DNA of 28,126 nt from an uncultured Prevotellaceae bacterium (GTDB lineage: Bacteria; Bacteroidota; Bacteroidia; Bacteroidales; Bacteroidaceae): assembly GCA_937877605.1 (NCBI GenBank), contig CALFJA010000059.1, forward strand, positions 1 to 28,126, read 5' to 3'. Below, piece by piece: positions 8,256 to 17,463 of the stretch (its first letter is position 1; each line of letters opens with the position of its first letter). Under the pieces are notes generated by a model. The model was given only the letters and a program-made list of their open reading frames with translations, searched no databases and was not told the DNA's origin. Made by a program: the position numbers and the translations under genes.

Positions 8256-10966
8256 TCTTTTCCGACAATTTTCTTTATCTCGGCATCCAGTTCCTGTTTG
8301 GCGTTCACCTGAGAGAGTACCAGGTAGGCGGGCAGCGGCAGGGAGTCGAGCAGCCGTGACATCACCTCATAGGTGCGCTGCAGGAGCTGGTTGTCCACCG
8401 TTGCCATCGCTCCATCCGGGGCGGATGCCGCTGTGGCGGAGCCGCCATCGGCGAATCCGGAAACGCCGGAGTGGTAGTTTCCGCTGCGGCGGACGGCCTC
8501 CAGCTGAGCGAACACTACGGGGTTGGCCCTAACCATGGCGGCCGGTGCCACCCACTCATTGGCATGGACTACTCCCACTTCTTCAAAGTCATTGTGGCGG
8601 CGGCCGGTATATCCACCTTCGCTGTAGCCCGTGGCCACACGCTGACCCACCTGCGATGATGAGCCGGATGAAGAAGATGTGTCCAGGGAAGTGTTCATCA
8701 CGGCGTTGCGCTGCGCCACGATGGCGGCCACCTGCGCCACGGTGGTGGCGGCCACCAGGGCCATGATCACACCGGCCAGCACGGGGTTCCCACCGGCGGC
8801 GTTCCATGCCTGTACGGATGCCAGGGCACCGGCTGCCACCGCCTGGGCGATTTGGATGACCATATCCACATTCGCCTGCCGTTTCTTGAGATCGAGTTCC
8901 TTCTGGGCGTATTCCGCTTCAATGCGTTCCCTCTCTTCAGCGTTATCCCCGGCGGCGGTGAGTTCCGCCTGCATCTGCGCCTCCAGCTGCGCCGTCTGTG
9001 CCTCATGGAGGGCACTGATGAAGTCGGAGACCTGTGTCAGGTATTTCTGCGCGGCCTCGATGCCTTCCTCATAGGGCTTTGACTGCGCCTCGGCTATCTG
9101 TTCGTTATATTTCTTCGCAATCTTCAGCCGGGCCTTCTGGAAGTCCTCATCGGAAAGGAGGTTGCCATCATACATCTCCTGCAGGGCCGACATCTCTTCC
9201 GCCATATCATCCTTGAGAGCATCAACCGGGTTCACTTCCCGGCGCACCTCATTGGCCTTCTCGCATAGTTCTATCCACCGGTCGAGCCACTCCTGCGACT
9301 CGGCATCCAGCTCAGCCATCGAAGCCTCTATCTCACTTTCCATTTCGGCCAGGGCATCATCGAGGGCTTTCTGAGCATCAGCTTCCATCTGCTTCTGCAG
9401 ATCTTCCAGTTTCTTCTTTTCGGTGATGGACAGATCCAGGAGCTGCGACTGTAGTTCCACGGTGGATTGCTTGTACTTTTCCCCGAGAGCAATCCGGTCT
9501 TTGATGGATGCTTCCTTCAGGGAGGTCAGCCGCTGTTGGTACTGTTCCTCGGAGAGTTCGCCATCGGCATAGGATTGTTTGGCTTGGAGCTGGAGTTCGG
9601 CATAGTGGGCATCGGATGCCTTGACGGCATCCTGATAGGCTTTGTTCTGGGCGTTCTGCCCTTCCTGGGCGAGCTGCTTACGGAGGGTGGCCGACTGACG
9701 GTTGCTGCGCTGCGTCGAGCGTTCATAGTCGGTATCTGCCTGAACCATCTTCGCCCGGGCCTGGACATAGTTCTTCACCATATCATCATTCCCAAGATTG
9801 TACTTCGCGATGATTTCGGCCCAATAGACAACACTCTGGTCAGCTGAAGATTTGAAGGTGTCGAAGGCAAGAGCCGCCTGGTCTGCCATATCCTGGAGCA
9901 TATCTCCGGCAACTCCATCCGTCTCCATCATGGCGGTGGCCGCAGCATTCGCCGATGCTCTCTTCAGCCGGTCATATTCAACCTGGTATTCCTGAGCCTG
10001 TTGGATTAGGTCACGGTTCTGGTTGTAGGACTTCACGAAGGCATCCAGCTCTGCATCGGTCAGATGTGTGCGTGCCTGGAGTTGCATTTTGTATGCGTTC
10101 ATCTCTTCCTCGGCCACATCCTTCCTGTCCAGGGCTATCTGTTTCTGAAGCCGGTCAATCTCTTCAGCGGCGGCGATGCGTTCCTCGGTCGATTTCGTCA
10201 CATCCTGCATGATCTTCCGCTGCTTCTCAATTTCCAGGTTATACTCGGCCTCATTCAGGGTGAGGGAGTTATTCCGCTCGAAAATCTCATCCAACATCTT
10301 GGCCACCTGCTTCCCATTACGGTAGGCGTTCTGCATATCGGCCACCAGCTGCGACCATCCTTTCCCTGAAGAGAGGTCTGCCACGAAGGCACCGTAGGCG
10401 GATTTCCAACCGGCGGTCTCGAACCGCCATTTGTCTCCCACCAGCTGGGTCTGCGCCACCATGTCGGCAGCGAATTTCTTGATGGCGGCCACGGCACCGG
10501 TCACCAGCCCGGCGATGCTGAATCCTTTGAAGATGTTTTTGAATCCACTGAACACCTTCTGCGTCTGTCGGCCTTCATTCTCGAGTTCCCTCATCCTGGC
10601 GCGGATATCCTTGAGGGTCTTGCTATATGCCTGGAACTCCTCTGTGTTCGGCTTCGCCCTCCTCATCGCCTGTTGGGTCTTGCGGAGGGCGGATTGGAGC
10701 TCATTGAGAGATGAACCGTTCAGATTGTTGATCACCCGTTCATACTTCTTCGTTTCCTCATTCAGCGACTTGATGGATTTCTCCGTGGAAATGAGCTCTT
10801 TCTGCACGGCACGGAACTCCTTGGAATCCATTCCTTTCTCCTGGCCAAGGCGATTCATCTCTTGCCGGAGTTCGAGGGTTTTCCTGCGAAGCTCATCGAT
10901 GCGGGCTGTGGCTTCCTGATTGTTAAGGGTCACAACCGATTCGGTATATACTCTGCTGTTTGCCAT
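8252..10966 (-). CDS. Phage tail tape measure protein
   Basis: This 904-residue protein is the ruler that sets tail length and is later ejected with DNA. Evidence is the length, the very high helical content and the domain order. An N-terminal coiled coil occupies about residues 5-135 (rich in Glu, Lys, Leu, Arg). A short hydrophobic stretch follows at about 150-170 (FSIAGLVTGAVAAIKKFAAD). A long charged coiled-coil body runs to about 695. A hydrophobic Ala/Val-rich segment lies at about 700-757 (VDMVIQIAQAVAAGALASVQ, continuing to VAQVAAIVAQ). A Gly/Ser-rich tail follows. Using the known relation of about 0.15 nm of tail per residue, a tail of roughly 135 nm would be expected. It sits between connector-type genes and the tail-tip genes, as usual. 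Confidence 0.93.
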   Translation of the reverse strand: MANSRVYTESVVTLNNQEATARIDELRRKTLELRQEMNRLGQEKGMDSKEFRAVQKELISTEKSIKSLNEETKKYERVINNLNGSSLNELQSALRKTQQAMRRAKPNTEEFQAYSKTLKDIRARMRELENEGRQTQKVFSGFKNIFKGFSIAGLVTGAVAAIKKFAADMVAQTQLVGDKWRFETAGWKSAYGAFVADLSSGKGWSQLVADMQNAYRNGKQVAKMLDEIFERNNSLTLNEAEYNLEIEKQRKIMQDVTKSTEERIAAAEEIDRLQKQIALDRKDVAEEEMNAYKMQLQARTHLTDAELDAFVKSYNQNRDLIQQAQEYQVEYDRLKRASANAAATAMMETDGVAGDMLQDMADQAALAFDTFKSSADQSVVYWAEIIAKYNLGNDDMVKNYVQARAKMVQADTDYERSTQRSNRQSATLRKQLAQEGQNAQNKAYQDAVKASDAHYAELQLQAKQSYADGELSEEQYQQRLTSLKEASIKDRIALGEKYKQSTVELQSQLLDLSITEKKKLEDLQKQMEADAQKALDDALAEMESEIEASMAELDAESQEWLDRWIELCEKANEVRREVNPVDALKDDMAEEMSALQEMYDGNLLSDEDFQKARLKIAKKYNEQIAEAQSKPYEEGIEAAQKYLTQVSDFISALHEAQTAQLEAQMQAELTAAGDNAEERERIEAEYAQKELDLKKRQANVDMVIQIAQAVAAGALASVQAWNAAGGNPVLAGVIMALVAATTVAQVAAIVAQRNAVMNTSLDTSSSSGSSSQVGQRVATGYSEGGYTGRRHNDFEEVGVVHANEWVAPAAMVRANPVVFAQLEAVRRSGNYHSGVSGFADGGSATAASAPDGAMATVDNQLLQRTYEVMSRLLDSLPLPAYLVLSQVNAKQELDAEIKKIVGKE

Positions 10967-10968
10967 AG

Positions 10969-11391
10969 CTAATTCTTCCGGTGTATGTTATACCATGCGT
11001 CATCGTTCTTGGCCGTGCCCACCATGCTATCGCTGAAGGCGGATATCTCTTCCGCCGCATCCCATCCGTATTTCGCGGCCATGAACTTCCCGAGCTTCAC
11101 CACCTCTGCCATGAAGGTGCTGGAATACCACGGCTTCACTTCCCTGGAAGGTGACGGCACATCGGAGAGCGTCACTCCCCGTCCCACTCCCATGTCGGGG
11201 AAGCGGCCGTAGTACAGGAAGGCGAAGGTTATCTTCGCTGGGTCTCCCTGGGCATCGGATGTGACCTGAGCGGTGAAGGATTTCAGGAGTTCGCCGGTAT
11301 CACCGATATCCAGCACTTCCATCCTCTTCCGCCAGCGGTCGATCACGATATCGGCCCATGCGCGTGCCATTTCCAGTTTCGTGCGTGCCAT
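10969..11391 (-). CDS. Head-tail connector / tail completion-type protein
   Basis: The preferred start is the ATG at 11391, giving 140 residues (MARTKLEMARAWADIVIDRW). It sits four bases after the stop of the 151-residue gene. The frame is open further upstream, to 11466, but that would overlap the upstream gene by 71 bases and add residues with no family resemblance. The protein has a helical N-terminus, then a beta segment ending FLYYGRFPDMGVGRGV, then a helical segment (WYSSTFMAEVVKLGKFMAAK). The 'Y-Y-G-x-F-x-D-M-G-V-G-R-G-V' signature recurs, from memory, in Bacteroidetes prophage proteins just upstream of tape measure genes. A gp10-like or tail-completion role is plausible. It ends two bases before the tape measure start. 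Confidence 0.7.
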   Translation of the reverse strand: MARTKLEMARAWADIVIDRWRKRMEVLDIGDTGELLKSFTAQVTSDAQGDPAKITFAFLYYGRFPDMGVGRGVTLSDVPSPSREVKPWYSSTFMAEVVKLGKFMAAKYGWDAAEEISAFSDSMVGTAKNDDAWYNIHRKN

Positions 11392-11395
11392 ACCG

Positions 11396-11851
11396 CTATC
11401 CCATAAGCAGAGAGATGTTGTCTCTGAAGGTGAGAACCAGCTCCCATCCGCGGGCGTTCTGGCCACCGTATCGTTTCATATAGGTGGTGCGTTGCCAGTC
11501 CCATCCTTCGAGGGCGGACGCTCCTTTCTTTGCGTCATCCAGGAGCTTCGCCAGCACGGCTTTGGCCAGGGTGAAGGTGGAACGGTAAAGGTCTGCCTCG
11601 GATTCATCGCGGCCGAACTGCCCCATTATCCATATGGACTCCGTATAGGTGTCCAGCGGGCCTTCCACCAGCTGGATGGCACCGGATGACCGGCTTTCCA
11701 GGATGGCTGCCGGGAAGGTCACCGACCTCAGGCTCTTAAGGAGTTCCAGGATAGCATCGAGGCCATCCGCCTCCAGGATCTGGGTGTCGGCATCCGTGAA
11801 TCCGGCGATGACTCCCACCAGGGCACTATTTAAGTACTCTCTTGTCAGCAT
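11396..11851 (-). CDS. Putative tail terminator / connector protein
   Basis: This 151-residue protein starts inside the last 26 bases of the preceding gene in another frame. It is compact, with mixed helix and strand, and opens MLTREYLNSALVGVIAGFTD. The middle (GPLDTYTESIWIMGQFG) and the Trp/Tyr/Arg-rich end (GWDWQRTTYMKRYGGQ) do not match a family I can name. Phage genes of this size just before a gp10-like and a tape measure gene usually encode neck, tail terminator or tail-tube-capping proteins. Only position supports that here. The whole group from the portal to the tape measure is packed with overlaps or gaps of a few bases, so it is one transcription unit. Confidence 0.6.
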   Translation of the reverse strand: MLTREYLNSALVGVIAGFTDADTQILEADGLDAILELLKSLRSVTFPAAILESRSSGAIQLVEGPLDTYTESIWIMGQFGRDESEADLYRSTFTLAKAVLAKLLDDAKKGASALEGWDWQRTTYMKRYGGQNARGWELVLTFRDNISLLMG

Positions 11852-12581
11852 TTTCGTAAATCTTGTTCAGGGAATACAGCACGGAATGCACATCCGTTTT
11901 CAGAATCTTCTCATTCTCCTGCGGGCGGTTGCCGTTCATGCAGGAAAGGAGGTCTTGCAGAATTTCGGCCTGGGTGCGGTCGGTCACGGAGCCGCCTTCC
12001 TTGAGCACATACGGGTATTTGCCCATCATCCAGTGTTTCACGCCGTTCCACCAGATGACCAGACCTTTCTTCTGCCAGGGCAGGAGTTTCCGGATGCGGC
12101 CGCCTGTGAGGTACTTCGCCGCTTCCTTCAGGTACTTCTCGTTGTTCTGAGCCGCGGCCCTTCCTATGAATGAGTCCGCTGTGTAGAAAGCCTCGAAGGA
12201 GACGCCGTAGAGCATCCTGTCAATCTTGTCGAAGGGAGCCGGAGCCAGCCCGACAGAATCATAGATGTACGCGAGATCCTCACAGGCCGCTGCCACATCC
12301 CTGGCGGTGAGGGTGTAGGTCTTGCCGTCAATGATGAACGGCTGAAGGCCCTTGATTTTCTTCGGATTGTACTTTGCGGGGTTGTCGGGGCGGATGCAAG
12401 CCAGGCGGCAGAGGCAGAGGAAGAGGGCGCGTTCACGGCCTATCCCCGGAAGGGAGAGGATATTGCAGACCTCGCGGAACTGCTGGTCGGTCATCTCTTC
12501 CCACGATACCGGATACCGGAGGTTGACCTTGACGGGTTTCTCGCGATGGAAAATGGAATGGAAAAAATCCTTGATGCTCAT
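11826..12581 (-). CDS. Conserved-looking phage protein, connector region
   Basis: This 251-residue protein of unknown function opens MSIKDFFHSIFHREKPVKVN. It then has a segment (VSWEEMTDQQFREVCNILSL) reminiscent of phage tail-assembly-chaperone or portal-proximal proteins that begin 'W-x-E-L-T-x-x-Q'. Cysteines cluster at about residues 55-62 (LFLCLCRLACI). The C-terminal half is helical and basic (GGRIRKLLPWQKKGLVIWWN), followed by an acidic stretch. It starts two bases after the upstream stop. The resemblance to assembly chaperones is weak and based on the N-terminal motif and on lying upstream of the tape measure. It could equally be a minor virion protein. Confidence 0.6.
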   Translation of the reverse strand: MSIKDFFHSIFHREKPVKVNLRYPVSWEEMTDQQFREVCNILSLPGIGRERALFLCLCRLACIRPDNPAKYNPKKIKGLQPFIIDGKTYTLTARDVAAACEDLAYIYDSVGLAPAPFDKIDRMLYGVSFEAFYTADSFIGRAAAQNNEKYLKEAAKYLTGGRIRKLLPWQKKGLVIWWNGVKHWMMGKYPYVLKEGGSVTDRTQAEILQDLLSCMNGNRPQENEKILKTDVHSVLYSLNKIYENADKRVLK

Positions 12582-12583
12582 AG

Positions 12584-13432
12584 CTAAAACATTGTAAAGA
12601 TTGGCGTGTCGGAGTGTTCGAGGGTAAGGGCGTTTGCGGCATCGGAGGCGGCGTAGGTCGGGAAATCCTCAATGTTCGCCTTCATGAAGGTGGCGGCCTT
12701 GATGGCCTGGTTCATTCCTGTCTCGCGATCACCAAGGACGATGGTGGCGATGGCGGTCTTGACCATCTTCAGCACGGACTTTTCGTTTGGCAGGAAGGTC
12801 TCATTATCCTTGATGCGTTCCAGGATCTCGGTTGCGTATTCAGGAGATATATATGAGGCCACATCGGATGTCAGGGCTACATTGAGCGCGGGGTTGAAGC
12901 GGATGAACTCATCCCATGTCTTGGGATAGACGGCGGCCGTGCGAGGGTTGAACACGGCGGAGTCCTTGAATTCCGCAAAGGTGAGGATTAGCCCGTCCGC
13001 CAGGCGGTCGAACTGCTCCGTCCCTCTCCAGTCGGAGTACCTCTCACTCTTCATCAGGTAGGTCACCAGCCGGTCTTTGCTCTCATCGAGGCGGGCGGAG
13101 AGCGATTCGATGAGTTTCTGCACGCGCTCCTTGGAGGCCGGTGCCACATCCTGATTGGAAATGACCCCAAACCCGGCATCTGTCAGCACTATATCCATCT
13201 CCGGGATGCTCTTCACGAAAGCTTCAACGGCGATGATTCTCTGGCAGAGCTTGAGGAGCCTTGAATCCTCACTTCCCCTGCTCTCAAGAATCGTTTCCAA
13301 ATCTTCCCCGATGATATCTTCCACCAGGGCTTCCTGAGCGAGCGATAGGGCCTCATTGAACACTGTGGGGGCTCCCTTCATCGCGATGGAAGGGAGGAAT
13401 GGTTTCATCTCTGTGTATCCGGATACTAACAT
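12584..13432 (-). CDS. Putative virion protein between portal and connectors
   Basis: This 282-residue protein opens MLVSGYTEMKPFLPSIAMKG. It is largely helical, acidic in the first half, with no catalytic motif. Toward the end there are segments FIRFNPALNVALTSDVASYI and MNQAIKAATFMKANIEDFPT. It follows the portal gene by six bases. From memory, Bacteroidetes phages often carry a protein of this size and helical type directly after the portal, with unknown function. A head-tail adaptor is possible in that location. The identity is not established from sequence. Confidence 0.6.
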   Translation of the reverse strand: MLVSGYTEMKPFLPSIAMKGAPTVFNEALSLAQEALVEDIIGEDLETILESRGSEDSRLLKLCQRIIAVEAFVKSIPEMDIVLTDAGFGVISNQDVAPASKERVQKLIESLSARLDESKDRLVTYLMKSERYSDWRGTEQFDRLADGLILTFAEFKDSAVFNPRTAAVYPKTWDEFIRFNPALNVALTSDVASYISPEYATEILERIKDNETFLPNEKSVLKMVKTAIATIVLGDRETGMNQAIKAATFMKANIEDFPTYAASDAANALTLEHSDTPIFTMF

Positions 13433-13438
13433 GGCGAT

Positions 13439-14806
13439 TTATGCGTTGGTGTTGGTGGATTCCTCTTTGCCCGATTTGTTCTGATCAAGAGTGGTGAAGA
13501 TGTATTCCGGAATCGTGATCATGATGTCAGGATCCCATTTGTTGTACTGTTTAATGACCTTCAGCACCCTCATGCAGCGGTCAACCACCGGCTTCATCAG
13601 GGCCTGTTTCATCATATAGAGCTCCCGGGCATTGGAGCCGCCAAGGGTGTTGGAGTTCTTGCCCGGCGTGGCACCGATGAGGGCGGAATGCACACCCATT
13701 GCGTAACAGATGATGTTGGCCGTCGATTCCGTATCATCGATGTACTCCCCGCCCTTCAGGTCGTTGGCCACCGGGGTGATTTCTATCCATTTGTTCTCCA
13801 GGGCGGAGCCGCCGGAAGTGGGGATGAGCTTCTTAAGGGCCATGATGGCCTTGTTGGCGTTATCCTCTCCGGAGAGGTAGTCGCTGAATGCCTTCTTTTC
13901 CTTTTCGATGCGGGCCTGGACGGCGGCGCGGTCGTTCTTGTCAATCCCTTCCTTCCGGAAGATATCCTCGAAGTAGTCCGGGGAGACATAGATGATGTAC
14001 TTCACGCCGAGCTGGTTCTTGAGGATAGCCTTCTTTAACTTCGGCACCATGCAGCTGTGGTCATACCATCCTGACTGGAAGATGGAGTACCATTCCGGCC
14101 GGGAGTAATAAGGCTTCCCGGGTGAAGGCATATAGGCGGGGAAGATGAGCCTCTGGCGGCGGGCGGAATACATTGTCAGGCCGTTGATGGAGTCGAACTC
14201 ATCCAGTACCGGCGTGCAGATGATGTCATTCTTCGTTGGGTTCTCATCCCATTTCGCGCTGTAGTAGTGGAAGCCGATATCGCCCTTGGCATCCTGCATC
14301 GACCAGCGGCTGAACACTGCCTCGCGATGGCGGATAGAACCTATCTTCGTGGTCTTTACCTCATAGGCGAGTTCGCTGAAGGCGTTGTAGAAGGTGACCA
14401 TATCGGTGAGCTGCTGCATCACGAACATCGGAATGTCATTGCGTTCAAAGAAATCAAATTCATCTCCCGATGTCACCTCTTCAAAGTCGGTGATTTTCCC
14501 TTTGGATCGGGCCAGCACGCGGATGAGTTTCGGGCCGAGGCCGAAACAGAGGTCGCGGTTGAAGCGGAGGTTGGCGGATACGATGTCATTTTTCGACACC
14601 TTCTCCAGGAGATGGTTCGGCAGGAGGTTGTCGTAACCCCACGGAGCGACATTGTATTTCCCGATCTTGATGGCATCGATATCATAGTCCTGCCGGAATT
14701 CCGTCCCGGAATCCATCACCAGCACCGCCTCGATTCCGGGGAAGAGCTGCACTCCATCGATGACTTCCACCCCTGCCAGGGGGGTTGCATTTTCTTCTTT
14801 AATCAT
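13439..14806 (-). CDS. Phage portal protein
   Basis: This 455-residue protein is the size expected for the portal that forms the dodecameric ring at the packaging vertex. Supporting features are a segment near residue 50-70 (KIGKYNVAPWGYDNLLPNHL), a DIVSANLRFNRDLCFGLGP stretch where portals place the first stem-like helices, and a long central region ending in helical NKAIMALKKLIP. The C-terminal part includes ANIICYAMGVHSALIGATPG and GGSNARELYMMKQALMKPVV, which matches the portal pattern of helices followed by a 'G-G-x-N-x-R-E' loop. It lies downstream of the terminase unit. Its ATG overlaps the stop of the 74-residue gene by four bases. Function is inferred from these patterns plus position. 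Confidence 0.85.
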   Translation of the reverse strand: MIKEENATPLAGVEVIDGVQLFPGIEAVLVMDSGTEFRQDYDIDAIKIGKYNVAPWGYDNLLPNHLLEKVSKNDIVSANLRFNRDLCFGLGPKLIRVLARSKGKITDFEEVTSGDEFDFFERNDIPMFVMQQLTDMVTFYNAFSELAYEVKTTKIGSIRHREAVFSRWSMQDAKGDIGFHYYSAKWDENPTKNDIICTPVLDEFDSINGLTMYSARRQRLIFPAYMPSPGKPYYSRPEWYSIFQSGWYDHSCMVPKLKKAILKNQLGVKYIIYVSPDYFEDIFRKEGIDKNDRAAVQARIEKEKKAFSDYLSGEDNANKAIMALKKLIPTSGGSALENKWIEITPVANDLKGGEYIDDTESTANIICYAMGVHSALIGATPGKNSNTLGGSNARELYMMKQALMKPVVDRCMRVLKVIKQYNKWDPDIMITIPEYIFTTLDQNKSGKEESTNTNA

Positions 14807-15027
14807 AGTATGACCTCTTCACCATTAATCTCAATGACTGTGTACCTGTTCACCTTCCGGATCTCCCCGGACGGAATCAGCTTGATGTTGAAGGTTGTGC
14901 CGTTGCCATGGAAGGATGTAGGGACGGCGCGATCCACGGGGATGACCTCACCGGCTTCTGACACCCATTTCAGGGAGATTTCCTGTCTGAGACGGGCGAT
15001 TTCACATATTTTGTTGCAGCTGATCAT
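14803..15027 (-). CDS. Small protein leading the portal operon
   Basis: This is a 74-residue protein (MISCNKICEIARLRQEISLK, ending YTVIEINGEEVIL) that is first in the portal-tail unit. The frame closes with an ATGA overlap onto the portal start. A TAAATTTG box lies 20 bases before its ATG, followed by an A-rich leader. The composition, with a helical start and a beta end, looks like a real protein but no family is recognised. It may act in head assembly or be a short regulatory product. Position and coupling are the main support. Confidence 0.6.
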   Translation of the reverse strand: MISCNKICEIARLRQEISLKWVSEAGEVIPVDRAVPTSFHGNGTTFNIKLIPSGEIRKVNRYTVIEINGEEVIL

Positions 15028-15046
15028 ATCTGTCTTTTTTCTGGAA

Positions 15047-15054
15047 CAAATTTA
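15047..15054 (-). promoter_or_regulatory. Candidate promoter (-7 box TAAATTTG) for portal-tail unit
   Basis: The minus strand reads TAAATTTG, a full match to the Bacteroidetes -7 consensus TAnnTTTG. It is 20 bases from the ATG at 15027, which leaves a short leader rich in A. No exact TTTG -33 box is seen at the expected spacing. It lies downstream of the terminase terminator-like hairpin, so a new transcript starting here makes sense. Confidence 0.5.
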
Positions 15055-15134
15055 CGGATGGGCCGAGATGGAAAGTGGGACATCACCCAAAACGGTCAGT
15101 CTATTGCGGTTTCGGGCCAAAAAGATGAAAATCA

Positions 15135-15150
15135 AGGGGGATGACCCCCT
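15135..15150 (-). terminator. Weak intrinsic terminator after terminase
   Basis: A six-pair stem (A plus five G paired with five C plus T, loop of four) lies about 120 bases after the terminase stop. On the minus strand it is followed by TTGATTTTCATCTTTTTG, which is T-rich but interrupted. The rest of the 240-base gap 15028-15267 holds the promoter box and one copy of the 9-mer TTGACACCG (15248-15256). No gene is seen in it. Confidence 0.4.
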
Positions 15151-15267
15151 CAAAATCCGAGTCCGGGGCGAAATTTCTCTCGCTGCTCCCACGCCTTGCC
15201 CTGCCGCGAAGTCGGCAACCGTCCCGGCAACTTTGCGTAATATGCTTTTGACACCGGCGGGCGGGCG

Positions 15268-16890
15268 TCACATTCCGGAGCCGATTCCGTCACCGCTGAC
15301 GCTGTAGGGATAGAGCACATTGCCAAGGTAGAGGGTATCGAAGGCATCTGTGCCATCGGTACGGAATTCCAGTGGGTCATCCTCTGTCTCTGCCAGTTTC
15401 TCACCACCCTTCTGCTTATGGAAACCAAGAGGTGAGATGTCAACCTCTGCCAGGGTGATGGCAGTGAGTAGAGCTTCGTTGTTTTCCTTGTTGAACATCG
15501 GCATCAGATGCTTTGCGCCCTTGAACCCGTCATTGAGAATGCTGTACTTCTGGTTGTGCGGCAGCGGCTTGCCGATGAACTGCTGCACCACCGTCCAGCC
15601 GTGCCGGTTGAACTGCTCGATGATGACAGACTTGAAGTCATCTTCGGATACGGCGTAGTTGGAACCGAGGGCGGTGGCATCATAGTAGAACACCACTTCC
15701 TTTGTGAGATGCGCCCTGTAATAATTGCAGAAATCATCCACCAGCTCACGGAGTTTGCGCTGGTACTTCACATAGAAAGACTTCAGCACGCGGAGGATGG
15801 AACCGTCACGCTGACCGGCCACCAGCCAGTTGATGTTGGCGTTGTAGTCGAAGGCGATGGCAATCGGAGCCTTCAGGTTCAGGTCACCGTCCAGGAGGCA
15901 ACCGTAGTCGGTGCCGGGGTCGATGGAGTAACCGGCATCTTCGAGAGGTCTGTTGTTGTTTGCGATATAGGTATGAAGGGAATCGCGGAAATTCGGATAG
16001 AAGCCATCTGAGAGGCGTTCAATCCTTTTTGACAGTATAGATGTCTGGAACACCAGCGGCGGGAGGTCTCGTTTCATCTGCTTCACATACTGAAGGCCAA
16101 CCACATCGATATTTTCGAATATCGACCATTCCCGGTAGAAGATGGCAACTTTCCTGAGCTCAGAGAGAAGGTGTTCAATCCGCTGAAGCTTTTCCTGTTT
16201 CTGGCGGCCGTCTTTCCAGGTATGCTGCACTTCCCACCGGAGTGCCAGGAGGGCCGTGATGGCTTCGATGACCTCTGTATCGGATTTGTCACGGTAATTC
16301 AGGAGCCACCGGCCGGATTTGAGCACCGGCATATCGCTGACGAAGAGGATGGAATGATGCCAGGGGCAGTCGCTGAAGTATCTCATCGTGCCGCCGTTCG
16401 CGGGGAAGGTCTCATCTTTGAGTTTGTCGTAATCGAGGCCCTTTGCCTCATCTCCTATGATCCAGTCAAGGGTGAGAGAGTTGGAACTCATCTTCACATC
16501 CTGGGAGATGATGACCATCTGGGCACCATTGTAGAAGCTCACCACATCATCGTAGTTCTGCACGGGGATGAGGGGTTTCCCATAGCCGAGTTTCACGGGC
16601 GGCCGCTTGCCGATAACATAGTGGATGCCTTCCAGGAATCCGGCTTCACGGAGCCCTGACAGGGCCGCCGGAAGGGTGCGTGTGCGTGCCTGTTTGAAGG
16701 ACGAAGCGACAAAGGCACCTGTCGAGCCGGGCATGAACTGCACATTGCGTTTGATGCGGCGGGACACTATCCCGAAAGATTTACCAAAACGGCGCGAACA
16801 GATATCCACCTCCGTGTTGGCAGCCACGGCCAGGGCTTCCTGCTGCGCCCTGTTCAAGTAAGTCACTTTGCTGTCGGAATTGTCACTCAT
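15268..16890 (-). CDS. terL: Terminase large subunit (packaging ATPase and nuclease)
   Basis: This 540-residue DNA packaging motor cuts concatemers and pumps DNA through the portal. A Walker A motif RRFGKS lies at residues 33-38 (Lys37), the Arg-rich variant usual for terminases. Walker B is LDWIIGDE at 141-148, with the Asp-Glu pair at 147-148. The C-terminal RNase-H-like nuclease shows AIAFDYNAN near residue 345, VVFYYDATA near 402 and DGTDAFDTL near 515, supplying the expected acidic residues. The length is normal for the family. The start ATG overlaps the small-subunit stop (ATGA). It is downstream of capsid genes rather than upstream, which is unusual. Confidence 0.93.
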   Translation of the reverse strand: MSDNSDSKVTYLNRAQQEALAVAANTEVDICSRRFGKSFGIVSRRIKRNVQFMPGSTGAFVASSFKQARTRTLPAALSGLREAGFLEGIHYVIGKRPPVKLGYGKPLIPVQNYDDVVSFYNGAQMVIISQDVKMSSNSLTLDWIIGDEAKGLDYDKLKDETFPANGGTMRYFSDCPWHHSILFVSDMPVLKSGRWLLNYRDKSDTEVIEAITALLALRWEVQHTWKDGRQKQEKLQRIEHLLSELRKVAIFYREWSIFENIDVVGLQYVKQMKRDLPPLVFQTSILSKRIERLSDGFYPNFRDSLHTYIANNNRPLEDAGYSIDPGTDYGCLLDGDLNLKAPIAIAFDYNANINWLVAGQRDGSILRVLKSFYVKYQRKLRELVDDFCNYYRAHLTKEVVFYYDATALGSNYAVSEDDFKSVIIEQFNRHGWTVVQQFIGKPLPHNQKYSILNDGFKGAKHLMPMFNKENNEALLTAITLAEVDISPLGFHKQKGGEKLAETEDDPLEFRTDGTDAFDTLYLGNVLYPYSVSGDGIGSGM

Positions 16891-17444
16891 TGCTCATCGG
16901 GTTCATCGATTTCCTGCGTGTAGCGTTTCAGGAGTTTCCGGGCGGCATTCTCGATACCGGGCACTTTCTTAATCCCGATAACTTCCGGATCCACAGAAAA
17001 CGATTCGTCACGCGGCACGATCTCTTCCCACGGGTAATCTTCGCCATCGGGTTCATCGAGCTGATTGGCCTTGATGAGGGTCTCTGCGATTTTCGTGAGA
17101 GCCTTGGCCTGTTTGTCATCACCGGCGAGAGCTGCGGCCGTGGCCTGTTCCAGGAGGTGGTTGGCCTTCATCCGCTGGAATTCCTTGTCGGCTTTCGGGG
17201 CATGGCCGAACAGCACTTTCACCAGGGCGATGTCGTTGTACGCCTGTGCGCGGCCCACGGCGAACTGCGTGATGATATAATCTCGCATCTGTGCATCGGT
17301 GATGAGCGGGTTTCCCATCCACCGGGTGAAGATGGACTTGAGGCGGTCGAGCCGTACCTGGTCGGCGGGCGGCAGCTTGTGATTCGGGTTTTCCAGGGCC
17401 TTGCTGAAGGCATCAATCAAGTCCCGGTTCGGGTCTTTGGGCAT
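16887..17444 (-). CDS. terS: Terminase small subunit
   Basis: This 185-residue protein sits directly before the large terminase subunit and overlaps it by four bases. The segment ITQFAVGRAQAYNDIALVKV, then LFGHAPKADKEFQRMKANHL, is the characteristic Bacteroidetes phage small-terminase pattern (helix, 'R-A-Q-A-Y', then a charged helix, then alternating Ala-rich helices). The N-terminal 40 residues would recognise the packaging site. The C-terminal 50 residues are acidic and may contact the large subunit. It begins its own unit, with a TACTTTTG box 20 bases upstream of the ATG. Confidence 0.8.
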   Translation of the reverse strand: MPKDPNRDLIDAFSKALENPNHKLPPADQVRLDRLKSIFTRWMGNPLITDAQMRDYIITQFAVGRAQAYNDIALVKVLFGHAPKADKEFQRMKANHLLEQATAAALAGDDKQAKALTKIAETLIKANQLDEPDGEDYPWEEIVPRDESFSVDPEVIGIKKVPGIENAARKLLKRYTQEIDEPDEQ

Positions 17445-17463
17445 ATCTCGGTCGTTTACAAAA

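Noticed and set aside
11392..11466. Upstream extension of the connector gene to a start at 11466
   Set aside because: It would overlap the 151-residue gene by 71 bases. The ATG at 11391 fits the operon spacing and the expected N-terminus.
14267..15307. 346-residue plus-strand ORF
   Set aside because: It lies opposite the portal and 74-residue genes, has an unlikely composition and crosses a promoter and terminator region. It is a shadow of minus-strand codon bias.
15150..15443. 97-residue minus-strand ORF over the terminase end
   Set aside because: It is in another frame over the conserved nuclease end of the large terminase, with Arg/Ser-rich content. It is a shadow.
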